Origin: CBDUMN01 sp965368335
GTDB taxonomy: Bacteria; Pseudomonadota; Alphaproteobacteria; Rhodospirillales; JAPHRK01
Length of the DNA: 28,901 nt
Direction: 5' to 3'
Assembly (NCBI GenBank): GCA_965368335.1
Contig: CBDUMN010000041.1
Location: forward strand, 1 to 28,901
The notes beneath the pieces are model-generated. The model did no database searches. It was not told the origin of the DNA and saw only the letters and a program-made list of their open reading frames with translations. The translations under genes were made by a program, and so were the position numbers. Shown here one piece after another: positions 1-7,543 of this stretch (positions are counted from its first letter, which is position 1; each line of letters begins with the position of its first letter).

Positions 1-153
1 TGATGCAATTCTGTTCATTCGATTTAGCCGAGGGTAAGGAGGAAGAGCGCAGGAATAGGGTCACTCCCTTTCAAGACCTTTCGACGCAGAATGGATCAGA
101 TTAATGGGTCCTGACCCTAGATTAGCGTTCTAATAAACGCGGTGGTTGCGACG

Positions 154-924
154 ATGTATTTGGCGATTTTTTCATTTCTGATGCTGTTTCTCCTTCCTCT
201 GTCGATTTCCTCGGCGGAAGAAAAAGTACCTCTTGTGACCTATCACAACGCCCCGCCCTTCATCGTCGATGAGAAAGCCGAGATTGGCCTGACTTACGAT
301 CTCGCGCGCTGGCTGACCGCGCGGGCTGACGGGATTTATCACTTTGTCGTTGAGACCATGCCGCGCAAGCGGCTTGACGCCATGCTGGGCAAACCTCGCG
401 CCGTCGTGGTGCCTTGGGTCAACCCCAAGTGGTTTGAAAAAGTCTGGATTTCCAATCAATACTGGAGCCAGCCCTACCTTAATGACAGCAATGCGATCCT
501 GTCCCAATCCGGTAAGCCGTTTGAGTATTCGGGGCCAAAATCGGTGGTCGGCAAAACGATTGCGGGTCTCCATGGCGGCCGTTGGATCGGGCTGGATGGA
601 TTGGTTGAACAAGGCAAAATCAACCGGCTGGACGCACAGAGCTATCTTCAGGCAATTAAGATGGTGCTGGCCGGTCGCGCCGATCTCGCCATGGTGCCCG
701 ACCCTGTCGCAAAGTTCTATGTGACTCATGGAAATCTGGCCGGTTATCTTCATTTTTCCATACGGCCTCACAGCCGCTACGCCCGGCATTTTCTCGTCAC
801 GGAAAAGAAAGACCTCTATCAGTTCATGGAAAAACAGATACCCATCATGGGGAGCGATCCTTACTGGATCGCGACCGTGACGAAACATGGACTCGATGTA
901 CGGTTCTTGACCTCATCCCATTGA
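154..924 (+). CDS. Periplasmic solute-binding protein, family 3-like, orphan
   Basis: This is probably a secreted ligand-binding protein of the amino-acid-type (SBP family 3) fold. The N-terminus is a long hydrophobic segment ending SISSAEE, which fits a signal peptide although it lacks the usual basic residues before the hydrophobic stretch. The mature part starts with a typical first strand (PLVTYHNAPPF), continues with a GLTYDLARWL helix, and has a late segment (KMVLAGRADLAMVPD) resembling the family's 'G-x-x-D-x-x' region. At about 256 residues it matches family length. I chose the ATG at 154; a GTG at 142 is in frame, and neither has a clear ribosome-binding site. No permease or ATPase gene is nearby, so it may be a sensor-type or stand-alone binding protein, not part of a local ABC transporter. 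The ligand cannot be told. The next gene begins 34 bases downstream on the same strand. Confidence 0.7.
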   Translation: MYLAIFSFLMLFLLPLSISSAEEKVPLVTYHNAPPFIVDEKAEIGLTYDLARWLTARADGIYHFVVETMPRKRLDAMLGKPRAVVVPWVNPKWFEKVWISNQYWSQPYLNDSNAILSQSGKPFEYSGPKSVVGKTIAGLHGGRWIGLDGLVEQGKINRLDAQSYLQAIKMVLAGRADLAMVPDPVAKFYVTHGNLAGYLHFSIRPHSRYARHFLVTEKKDLYQFMEKQIPIMGSDPYWIATVTKHGLDVRFLTSSH

Positions 925-958
925 CCGGCGGGCGGAAGGGTATTAATCACTTCTCCCC

Positions 959-2347
959 ATGTTGTACGCCGACTTTTCATCGGTCCTGATCAAGGACAGC
1001 GCCAAGGCCGAACTGCGCGGTTGGGCCGGGCTCGCCATCGGGTCTCTCGCAGTTGCGGGGATTTTTGCAATTCTGATTGCCGTCTCCCGCATTCCCGGTA
1101 TTGAAAAGCTCGGTATCTGGCCGCTGGATTTCTTTCAGAAAGGCCTGATCATCCATGTGATCTTTTCTTTCGTCGTCTGGTTCATGGCGGTGATGGGGGC
1201 GCTATGGCATCTGACGACCCTTAAGATGGCCAAGGGTGCGCCGCGGGCCGAACCTTTGGGGCGTGGCGGGGTCGCCATGGGCTGGCTTTCCATGGTCTTT
1301 CTTTTCGTTCCGGCTTTGATGGACCGGTCCGAGCCCTCTCTGAACAACTATCTGCCAATCATTATCGATCCGCTGTATTACGGCGGCCTGATTACGCTTG
1401 GCGCCGGGTTGTTGCTGACCGCCGTACGGTTGTTTCTCAATATCGGGCGCTATCCCGACAGGCTCGATGGGATCGCCTGGGCCGGGATCGGTTCAGCTGC
1501 GATCTATGTTGTGGCGTTGGCCTGCTTTCTCGACGCCTTCGTTGAGCTATCGGGCCATGATGTGGACGAGGCCTACAACGAATATCTTTTCTGGGGTGGC
1601 GGCCATATTCTGCAGTTCGCCAACACCACGCTGCTGGCGGCTTCCTGGGCCATTCTTGGGGCCATCGCATTTGGTAAACCCCTGGTGAGCGAGCGGGTGT
1701 TGAAGACCGCGGCGCTTCTTTTGCTGCTATTCGCGCTGATCGGTCCGGCTTTCTATACGGCCTATGAGGCCCTGTCGTTCGAGCAGCGCCAGGCCTTTAC
1801 CGATCTGCAATACGGGCTTGGTCCGTCGGCGCTGCTGGTGGCGCTGGCCAGCCTTTACGGCATGACCCAGGCTAAGGGCGCGGGCGGGTTGCCCTGGAAG
1901 GAACCGGCGTTCCTCTGTCTGGTGCTTTCTGCCGGCGTTTTCGGTCTGGGGGGCGTTTTCGGCTTCTTCGTCGATGGCGCGGATACCCGTACGCCTTCGC
2001 ACTATCACGCGATGATCGGCGGGGTGGGACTGGCCTATATGGGCTTGTTCTATGCGCTGTTCTTGCCGCTGCTCAATCGTGAGCTCAACCGCGGCAAGGC
2101 GCTTTACTGGCAGATTTATCTCTATGCCTTCGGTCAGGTATTGCAGTGCATCGGACTCTATGTCGCGGGGAGCGATGGCACGGCGCGCAAGGCAGCCGGG
2201 GCCGACCAGGGGCTGACCCTGATCGGCAAGGTTGGTATGGGTTTGAACGGCCTGGGCGGGCTGACTGCCGTGATCGGCGGGGCGATGTTTATTTGGGTTT
2301 GCGCTGCAGCATTGCTCAGAAAACAGCCAGAACCGGCCGCCAGGTAA
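959..2347 (+). CDS. Haem-copper oxidase subunit I-like membrane protein lacking the CuB His-His pair
   Basis: The 462-residue protein has about 12 hydrophobic helices and resembles subunit I of cbb3-type/NO-reductase-like haem-copper oxidases. The visible ligands are His66 in helix II (IIHVIFSF, low-spin haem), His216 in helix VI (WGGGHILQF, first CuB position), and His348 and His350 in helix X (SHYHAMIGG, high-spin and low-spin haem). In the expected helix VII (about 250-268), where canonical oxidases and NO reductases have adjacent His-His copper/iron ligands, the sequence is GPAFYTAYE with no histidine. Glu270, Asp339 and Asp342 are nearby acidic residues. No subunit II, subunit III or cytochrome c gene is adjacent; haem O synthase follows 113 bases downstream. 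The start has no strong ribosome-binding site, and TTG at 962 is an alternative. The fold assignment is fairly secure. Whether it binds haem, reduces oxygen or NO, or has another role is unknown. Confidence 0.75.
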   Translation: MLYADFSSVLIKDSAKAELRGWAGLAIGSLAVAGIFAILIAVSRIPGIEKLGIWPLDFFQKGLIIHVIFSFVVWFMAVMGALWHLTTLKMAKGAPRAEPLGRGGVAMGWLSMVFLFVPALMDRSEPSLNNYLPIIIDPLYYGGLITLGAGLLLTAVRLFLNIGRYPDRLDGIAWAGIGSAAIYVVALACFLDAFVELSGHDVDEAYNEYLFWGGGHILQFANTTLLAASWAILGAIAFGKPLVSERVLKTAALLLLLFALIGPAFYTAYEALSFEQRQAFTDLQYGLGPSALLVALASLYGMTQAKGAGGLPWKEPAFLCLVLSAGVFGLGGVFGFFVDGADTRTPSHYHAMIGGVGLAYMGLFYALFLPLLNRELNRGKALYWQIYLYAFGQVLQCIGLYVAGSDGTARKAAGADQGLTLIGKVGMGLNGLGGLTAVIGGAMFIWVCAAALLRKQPEPAAR

Positions 2348-2460
2348 AAAAATCTATTTCACGAAAAAGCGTTGATTTCTTGATATAAGTAAATACTTGC
2401 GTCTAAGGGCTGGGGTATTTTCCGGCTCTTGATACAGGCGAAAGTGGGGACTTTTCCGCC

Positions 2461-3408
2461 ATGGCGAACGGATTGAGCAAACCCGTGGAAAACATCAAAG
2501 CCGGGGAAAAGCCCGTTGAAGGCGCGGAAGCGCTGGCAAAACGGGCGCCGATTAAAGACTATGCGCTTCTCTTGAAGCCGCGGGTGATGTCGCTTGTCGT
2601 CTTCACCGGCTGGGTCGGCCTTTACATGGCCCCCGGCAACATTGATTTCTGGACCGGCTTGATCGCCGTTCTGTGCATTGCGGTCGGCGCGGGTGCGTCG
2701 GGCGCGATCAATATGTGGTACGACCGCGATATTGACGAACGCATGGAGCGCACCATTAACCGGCCCATTCCGTCGGGCCGCATGGCCCCGTCGCACGCTC
2801 TTTGGGTCGGTGTGCCGCTGGCTATCGGTTCGGTTCTGGTGATGACCCTTATGGTCAATGCCATGTCCGGCTTCCTGCTGGCGCTGACCATCGCCTACTA
2901 CGTTTTCCTCTATACCATGTGGCTCAAGCGCCGGACTCCGCAAAACATCGTTATCGGTGGCGGGTCGGGAGCGTTTCCTCCGGTTATCGGCTGGGCGGCG
3001 GTCACCGGCGACGTGGCCATCGAGTCGGCGATCCTCTTCATGATCATCTTCATGTGGACGCCGCCCCACTTCTGGGCTTTGGCCCTGTTCCGTTGCAAGG
3101 ACTATACGGATGCCGGTGTGCCGATGCTTCCCGTGGTGGCGGGTGAGAAGGAAACCAAGAAGCAGATTTTGATCTATACGATCCTGCTCGCACCCTTCGT
3201 CATGGCCCCGACCTTTGTCGGGATGGCGAGCTGGTACTACTTCGGCGCGGCCGCTGTGCTCTCGGTTTTGTTCCTCGTCCATGCGATCCGCGTCCAGCAG
3301 GACGACCCGAAAGCACCGAGAAAGATGTTCTTCTTCTCGCTGATCCACCTGTTCCTGGTGTTCCTCACCCTGCTATTGGATCGCACGGCGTTCTTGCTGT
3401 TTAGCTAA
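2461..3408 (+). CDS. ctaB: Protoheme IX farnesyltransferase (haem O synthase)
   Basis: This inner-membrane UbiA-family prenyltransferase attaches a farnesyl group to haem b to make haem O, the precursor of haem A for terminal oxidases. The first prenyl-diphosphate/Mg motif is clear: N84, D88 and D92 in NMWYDRDID, followed by the family signature NRPIPSGRM (about 100-108). A second conserved region is HFWALALF...DYTDAGVPMLPVV (about 204-228). Several hydrophobic helices fill the rest. At 315 residues the length is normal, with a soluble N-terminal extension of about 30 residues before the usual KDYALLLKPRVM beginning. In most alphaproteobacteria ctaB sits inside the cox operon; here coxA and coxB are not beside it, and it follows the unusual oxidase-like gene by 113 bases. 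Some other oxidase, here or elsewhere in the genome, presumably uses the haem. Confidence 0.96.
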   Translation: MANGLSKPVENIKAGEKPVEGAEALAKRAPIKDYALLLKPRVMSLVVFTGWVGLYMAPGNIDFWTGLIAVLCIAVGAGASGAINMWYDRDIDERMERTINRPIPSGRMAPSHALWVGVPLAIGSVLVMTLMVNAMSGFLLALTIAYYVFLYTMWLKRRTPQNIVIGGGSGAFPPVIGWAAVTGDVAIESAILFMIIFMWTPPHFWALALFRCKDYTDAGVPMLPVVAGEKETKKQILIYTILLAPFVMAPTFVGMASWYYFGAAAVLSVLFLVHAIRVQQDDPKAPRKMFFFSLIHLFLVFLTLLLDRTAFLLFS

Positions 3409-3437
3409 CTAGATACATGGATTGAAAAAGAGATGCG

Positions 3438-3526
3438 TCATGCCCGGACTTGATCCGGGCATCCACGTCTTTTGGCGATGCGGTGGGTTCTAAAGTCGTG
3501 GGTACCCGCGTTCGCGGGCACGACGG
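3438..3526. repeat. Intergenic palindromic repeat, two hairpins
   Basis: Two near-perfect inverted repeats sit side by side between ctaB and SURF1. The first has 9-base arms ATGCCCGGA (3440-3448) and TCCGGGCAT (3454-3462) around a 5-base loop. The second has arms GTCGTG (3495-3500) and CACGAC (3519-3524), plus an inner CCCGCG/CGCGGG pair (3505-3510 and 3513-3518). Both core sequences resemble dispersed extragenic palindromes common in proteobacterial genomes (the 'CCCGGACTTGATCCGGG' and 'CCCGCGTTCGCGGG' types), so I call this a repeat element and not a gene-specific terminator. Neither hairpin is followed immediately by a long T run, although the second is followed by TTTTT after two bases. 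Confidence 0.75.
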
Positions 3527-3572
3527 TTTTTCTCCTCTTTCCCCATTTCTCATTCCCTGCTAGTCCTTTTTC

Positions 3573-4280
3573 ATGACAAAAAAGCCAAGCGTCCCATTCG
3601 GTTTCACCGTTCTTGTCTTCTTCGGTCTCGTGGTGCTCATCGGGCTGGGGAGTTGGCAGCTCTCGGCTCATTTCTGGCAGCGTGAGGCGGCTGAGATCAG
3701 GGATGAGCGTCTTGCCCAGCCGCCGGTGTCTCTGGCCTCCGATATGGGGGGCAAGCTCGACTATCTCTTTACCGTGGTCGAAGCCAAGGGGACGTACCTT
3801 CATGACAAAGAGTTGACCGTCCGGCTTCAGCACTACGACACCGAGCCGGGGCTGCATGTGGTGACGCCTTTGTTGCTTGAAGATGGCACGCATCTGTTGG
3901 TCGACCGGGGCTGGGCGCCGTTTGACCGCAAGCAGCCGGAGGCAAAGCCCGAGGGAAATATAACGGTCGTCGGGGCGCTGACCCCCCCGGGACTGCGCGG
4001 TCTGTTCAAGCCGCGTAACGATGCGGCCGCCGGGACGTGGTATGCCGTCGACCCCAAGGCTATGGGGCGGGCTCTTGGTTTGAGCAAGGTGCGACCCTAT
4101 TTTTTAGAAGAGGCCCCGAACGCCGAGGCCCGACTGCCGAAACCCGGCTATGCGCCTTATGAGCCGGATAACACCAGCCTTTCATTTGCTATTGGTTGGT
4201 TCGTTATGGCTCTGGGCATGGTTTTGATTTGGTTCGAGCGGCGACGTAAGGCTCGCCGCGAAGCGAAGGAAGAACAATGA
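3573..4280 (+). CDS. SURF1-family cytochrome oxidase assembly protein
   Basis: SURF1 proteins help insert haem A into subunit I of aa3-type cytochrome c oxidase. The 235-residue protein has the standard two-helix topology: an N-terminal helix (about 9-29, ending GLGSWQL, the family's 'G-x-WQ' hallmark) and a C-terminal helix (about 203-222) followed by a basic tail (FERRRKARREAKEE). Between them is the periplasmic domain, with the family motif LLVDRGWAPFDR (about 108-119) and the closing segment Y-x-P-Y-E-P-D-N-T-S-L-S-F-A-I-G-W-F. The gene overlaps the next one by four bases (ATGA), so the two are likely co-translated. SURF1 normally follows coxC; here coxC and ctaG are missing and a palindromic repeat lies in their place. 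It could serve an oxidase encoded elsewhere. Confidence 0.93.
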   Translation: MTKKPSVPFGFTVLVFFGLVVLIGLGSWQLSAHFWQREAAEIRDERLAQPPVSLASDMGGKLDYLFTVVEAKGTYLHDKELTVRLQHYDTEPGLHVVTPLLLEDGTHLLVDRGWAPFDRKQPEAKPEGNITVVGALTPPGLRGLFKPRNDAAAGTWYAVDPKAMGRALGLSKVRPYFLEEAPNAEARLPKPGYAPYEPDNTSLSFAIGWFVMALGMVLIWFERRRKARREAKEEQ

Positions 4281-5779
4281 CCGATCTCGCCGCCTATCAC
4301 GAGTTGGAGCGGATGTTCAAACGCCTGCAGGCCGTCAATGAGGCCCATGGGATGTTGCATTGGGATATGTCGACCATGATGCCGCCAGGGGGCGCGGAAA
4401 GTCGAGGCGAACAACTGGCCGCTCTGGCCGCCGTGGCCCATGGACAGCTTACAGCGGCTCGGGTCGGCGACCTGATCGACGAGGCCGAACACCAAGGCGG
4501 TTTGGATGGCTGGCAGGAAGCCAACCTCAAGCAGATGAAGCGTCAGTGGCGTTCGGAAACGGCGATTAGCGAAGAACTGGTCGAGAAACTCACTTTAGCC
4601 AGTACGTCTTGCGAAGCCGCCTGGCGGATGGCCCGGGCGGAATCCGACTTCGCCGCCTTGCTGCCCAAATTCCGTGAAGTGCTTGCCCTGACCCGCGAGG
4701 TCGCCCAGGCCAAGGCCGAAGCGCTCGATTGTTCGCCTTATGATGCTCTTTTGCGCCAATATGAGCCCGATGGGTCGTCGCTTGCCATCGATGTGGTGTT
4801 CGACGATCTCGCCGCCTTTCTTCCCGGTTTTACCGAGGAAGTATTGGCCTTCCAGGAAACCTTGCCGCCGATTGAGGCTCCCCAGGGTCCCTTCGAGGTT
4901 CATCTGCAGGAGGAGCTGGGCCGCAGGTTCATGGGGGCCTTGGGCTTCGATTTTTCGCGCGGGCGGCTTGATGTCAGCCTGCATCCTTTCTGCGGCGGCA
5001 CGTCGGATGACGTACGGATCACCACCCGCTACGAAGAGGACGATTTCACCTCGGCGCTGATGGGTGTGCTGCATGAAACCGGCCATGCGCTCTACGAGCT
5101 TGGCTTGCCCAAAGACTGGCGCTATCAGCCGGTGGGTGCGGCCATGGGCATGAGTTTTCATGAAAGCCAGTCCTTGCTGATCGAGATGCAGGCCTGCCGG
5201 TCTTTCGAATTCATGGAGTTCGCCGAGCCGCTGATCAAGGATGCCTTCAAGGGCGAGGGCTCGTCCTGGGAAGCGGACAATCTCTATCGCCTCTATACCC
5301 AGGTGAAGAAAGACTTTATCCGGGTCGATGCTGATGAGGTGACCTATCCGGCCCATGTGATTCTGCGCTACCGGCTCGAAAAAGCCCTGGTGAAAGGCGA
5401 TCTCGACCCTGCCGATTTGCCCGGCGCCTGGAACGAAGGGCTCGAAGCCCTATTGGGCATTACCCCGCCCAATGACCGGCTCGGTTGCCTACAGGATATC
5501 CACTGGTACGACGGGGCCATCGGCTATTTCCCGACCTATACGCTCGGCGCGATGACGGCAGCGCAACTCTACGCGGCGGCGCTGCGCGCCAACCCCGATA
5601 TTCCGTCATCCATCGCCAAGGGCGACTTCGCCCCGCTGGTCACATGGCTGCGCGACAACGTCCACAGCCAGGGCTGCCGCTGGTCCGGCGATGAACTCCT
5701 AACCCGCGCCACCGGCGAACCGCTCAATGCCGATATCTTCAAGGCGCACTTAAGGAAGCGGTATTTAGGGGAAGGGTGA
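4277..5779 (+). CDS. Carboxypeptidase Taq, M32 family metallopeptidase
   Basis: This is a cytoplasmic zinc carboxypeptidase that removes C-terminal residues from peptides. The zinc site is explicit: HETGH at residues 266-270, with the downstream M32 signature HESQS at 295-299. A third family landmark, ILRYRLEKALVKGDL (about 363-377), is also present. At exactly 500 residues it matches the usual M32 length, and there is no signal peptide. The N-terminal MTDLAAYHELERMFKRL helix and LHWDMSTMMPPGG segment (about 27-39) are typical of the family. The start ATG overlaps the SURF1 stop by four bases. The functional link to SURF1 is probably positional only. An inverted repeat begins five bases after the stop. 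Confidence 0.95.
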   Translation: MTDLAAYHELERMFKRLQAVNEAHGMLHWDMSTMMPPGGAESRGEQLAALAAVAHGQLTAARVGDLIDEAEHQGGLDGWQEANLKQMKRQWRSETAISEELVEKLTLASTSCEAAWRMARAESDFAALLPKFREVLALTREVAQAKAEALDCSPYDALLRQYEPDGSSLAIDVVFDDLAAFLPGFTEEVLAFQETLPPIEAPQGPFEVHLQEELGRRFMGALGFDFSRGRLDVSLHPFCGGTSDDVRITTRYEEDDFTSALMGVLHETGHALYELGLPKDWRYQPVGAAMGMSFHESQSLLIEMQACRSFEFMEFAEPLIKDAFKGEGSSWEADNLYRLYTQVKKDFIRVDADEVTYPAHVILRYRLEKALVKGDLDPADLPGAWNEGLEALLGITPPNDRLGCLQDIHWYDGAIGYFPTYTLGAMTAAQLYAAALRANPDIPSSIAKGDFAPLVTWLRDNVHSQGCRWSGDELLTRATGEPLNADIFKAHLRKRYLGEG

Positions 5780-5783
5780 GCCG

Positions 5784-5815
5784 CTATTATCCTCTATTGA
5801 CTAGGGGGATAATAG
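5784..5815. repeat. Inverted repeat / possible terminator after the carboxypeptidase gene
   Basis: Nine-base perfect arms, CTATTATCC (5784-5792) and GGATAATAG (5807-5815), can be extended inward by CTA/TAG (5794-5796 and 5802-5804) around a TTGAC loop. There is no T run after it, so simple intrinsic termination is doubtful. It lies at the edge where base composition changes to AT-richer. Confidence 0.55.
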
Positions 5816-5848
5816 TGACTAATTCTACATACGGAGGCTTTGTGGTCC

Positions 5849-5872
5849 GAAAGGGCGGCATTGCCTTTTTTT
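5849..5872 (+). terminator. Possible rho-independent terminator (weak stem, T-run)
   Basis: A short stem AAAGG(G)C paired with GCCTTT, with one bulged G, is followed by a run of seven T residues ending at the stop codon of the opposing DUF3800 gene. The stem is short, so this is a tentative terminator for plus-strand transcription coming from the carboxypeptidase gene. Confidence 0.35.
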
Positions 5873-6722
5873 ATGCTCCGTTGACAAGCAAACTCTGAAT
5901 AACCTTAAAGCCCCAAGTGTCGTTTCCGCTCTCGGTTCGATTGTGATAGCGCATATCTAGGATTGGGCTACCAATATCATATAACTCTGTCCGATGGGGT
6001 TCGTTCATGGAGCGTATTCGAATACCCCATGAAATTACATATGCAACAATGTCCGCCATTTGCACCAAAGTTGTAAGGTCACTATGGACGAACATTGGCT
6101 CGGGTACGATTAGGCGTGAACGGATACGTCCTTTGCGGGTTTTGAGGAAATAATCATACATTTGGTTAGATAGAATTTGGCTTTGTCGCTTATCCAATTC
6201 ATCAAATATGACCAGACCTATTTCGTCATTTGTCGAGTTGTTGAGAAAATGGAAAAATCTTTCGAAAAGAAAGGCATAATCTTTTCTCAAGATATTGGCT
6301 TTTGGCCGTGGAGCTCGTTTAGGAACGATGCTGGCGAATGCGACGCAGCCGTGACCCCGACAGATCTCCATAGACCGTTTGCAATATGCAATTTTTGCCT
6401 GACCAAGCGCTGTAAGCTGTTCTTTCGTCGGATTTTGGCCGTCCTCTAGGAGTTGTTTCGATAATTCCCGACGTTTTTCCAGTTTTATCGGAGGCAGTTG
6501 GTTTGCGTGCCTAAAAGCTTTCTTCTTTAGTAGCTTTTGTGCTTTGGCTTCAGAGCCATAAGCGCGAAAAAGGTGCAGACCAAAAAGGTGTTCCTGTAAA
6601 TCACTTAGCTGGCGAATGAGACTCCAAAGTCTTTTATCCTCGACAGCCAAGCCAGCAAGAACCTCATATGGAGAATCTTTTCCGTCCTGTCCGCTTTCAT
6701 CAATAAATAAAAGATGAGCCAA
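5871..6722 (-). CDS. DUF3800 domain protein, probable mobile or defence-associated gene
   Basis: The 283-residue protein matches the DUF3800 pattern: an N-terminal FIDESG motif (residues 6-11, Asp8-Glu9), a central VIFDELD strand (171-177, Asp174), and a C-terminal LVQMADIVAY helix (about 219-228, Asp224). From memory this family has been placed in the RNase H-like clan, and Asp8, Asp174 and Asp224 would suit a metal-binding acidic set; that is inference. It has no signal peptide or membrane helix. DUF3800 genes occur sporadically in bacteria, often in mobile or defence-rich regions. The gene is clearly AT-richer and uses more A/T-ending codons than all its neighbours, and is flanked by an inverted repeat on one side and its own promoter on the other, suggesting transfer. 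No partner gene (methylase, helicase, toxin) is beside it, so its role is unknown. Confidence 0.88.
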   Translation of the reverse strand: MAHLLFIDESGQDGKDSPYEVLAGLAVEDKRLWSLIRQLSDLQEHLFGLHLFRAYGSEAKAQKLLKKKAFRHANQLPPIKLEKRRELSKQLLEDGQNPTKEQLTALGQAKIAYCKRSMEICRGHGCVAFASIVPKRAPRPKANILRKDYAFLFERFFHFLNNSTNDEIGLVIFDELDKRQSQILSNQMYDYFLKTRKGRIRSRLIVPEPMFVHSDLTTLVQMADIVAYVISWGIRIRSMNEPHRTELYDIGSPILDMRYHNRTESGNDTWGFKVIQSLLVNGA

Positions 6723-6771
6723 AATTTGGAGCCAAGGTTACTGCGAAGAGAAGGGCAGTGTTCCAATTGCA

Positions 6772-6799
6772 TTTATAAAAATCAATTATTAATTGTGAA
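6772..6799 (-). promoter_or_regulatory. Sigma70-like promoter for the DUF3800 gene
   Basis: Reading the minus strand, TTCACA (6799-6794) is followed after 16 bases by TATAAA (6777-6772), each matching the consensus at five of six positions. The start codon lies about 50 bases downstream. The AT-rich gap also contains the small palindrome CAATTATTAATTG (6783-6795) between the two boxes, which could be an operator. Confidence 0.5.
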
Positions 6800-6823
6800 T
6801 ATGCAGGATTAGCAATTTTTAGT

Positions 6824-7543
6824 CTAAAACAGCAGCGTTACCAGTAGGGGGATCAGCACGGCGGTAGCGATGCCGTTGAGGCCCATGGCTAGGCCAGAGA
6901 AGGCGCCGGCCACCTCGCTGGCTTGCAGGGCGGCGGCTGTGCCGATGCCGTGTGAGGCGACGCCGATGGCTAGACCTCTTGCCCGCATGTCTTTGACCCG
7001 CACCAGATTGAGGATAATCCGTCCGAAGACCGCGCCGATGATGCCCGTTAGGATGACCAATACCGCCGTTAAGGAGGGCAGGCCGCCTATTTTTTCGGTG
7101 ATTCCCATGGCGATGGGCGTGGTGACCGATTTCGGGGCGAGGGAGAGTAGGGTTTGCTTCGACCCGTCGAGCAGCCAGGCGATCCCGATAGCGCTTAAGG
7201 CCGCCGTCACAGAGCCGCAGATTAGCGCCGTGACCAACGCGCCGAAGGTTTTCTTTACCTGCTGGAACTGGTTATAGAGCGGGATTGCCAAGGCCACCGT
7301 TGCGGGACCCAGCAGAAAATGGACGAATTGCGCGCCGTCGAAATAGGTTTCGTAAGGTGTGCCGGTCATCCAGAGCAGGGCGACGATGCTGGCGACGGCG
7401 ATCAGCACCGGGTTGACCAGAGGATTGTCGCCCGACTTCTTGAATAGCCAGGACCCGGCCAGATAGGACGCCAAAGTGACGGTCAGGCCGAGCAGGGGGG
7501 AGGCGGAAAGATAGACCCAGATTTCGGTGAAGTCTTTGCTCAT
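6824..7543 (-). CDS. lrgB: LrgB/CidB family membrane protein
   Basis: The 239-residue, highly hydrophobic protein has about seven membrane segments and the LrgB signature near the C-terminus, GLAIGVASHGIGTAAALQ. Another conserved patch is LAPKSVTTPIAMGI (about 142-155). The family was first described as antiholin-like with LrgA; in Bacillus and Streptococcus the pair has also been linked to pyruvate uptake. The start was set at the ATG at 7543 (MSKDFTEIW) because upstream residues of the longer frame are the out-of-frame end of lrgA. The four-base overlap (ATGA) with lrgA implies translational coupling. No LytSR-type regulator is adjacent. Confidence 0.93.
   Translation of the reverse strand: MSKDFTEIWVYLSASPLLGLTVTLASYLAGSWLFKKSGDNPLVNPVLIAVASIVALLWMTGTPYETYFDGAQFVHFLLGPATVALAIPLYNQFQQVKKTFGALVTALICGSVTAALSAIGIAWLLDGSKQTLLSLAPKSVTTPIAMGITEKIGGLPSLTAVLVILTGIIGAVFGRIILNLVRVKDMRARGLAIGVASHGIGTAAALQASEVAGAFSGLAMGLNGIATAVLIPLLVTLLF

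Noticed and set aside
106..117. Short palindrome GGGTCCTGACCC before the first gene
   Set aside because: The arms are only five bases with a two-base loop and no T run; too weak to call a terminator or operator.
2372..2384. Two TTGAT elements upstream of ctaB resembling half-sites of an FNR/ANR box
   Set aside because: They are direct repeats, not the required inverted TTGAT-N4-ATCAA, so an oxygen-responsive site is not supported.
2359..3348. A 329-codon minus-strand frame opposite ctaB
   Set aside because: It is fully antisense to ctaB, has low-complexity charged composition (many D, H, R, E, G), and matches no family I recognise.
4595..5356. A 253-codon minus-strand frame opposite the M32 peptidase
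   Set aside because: The plus-strand frame has the HETGH and HESQS motifs; the minus frame has no features of its own.
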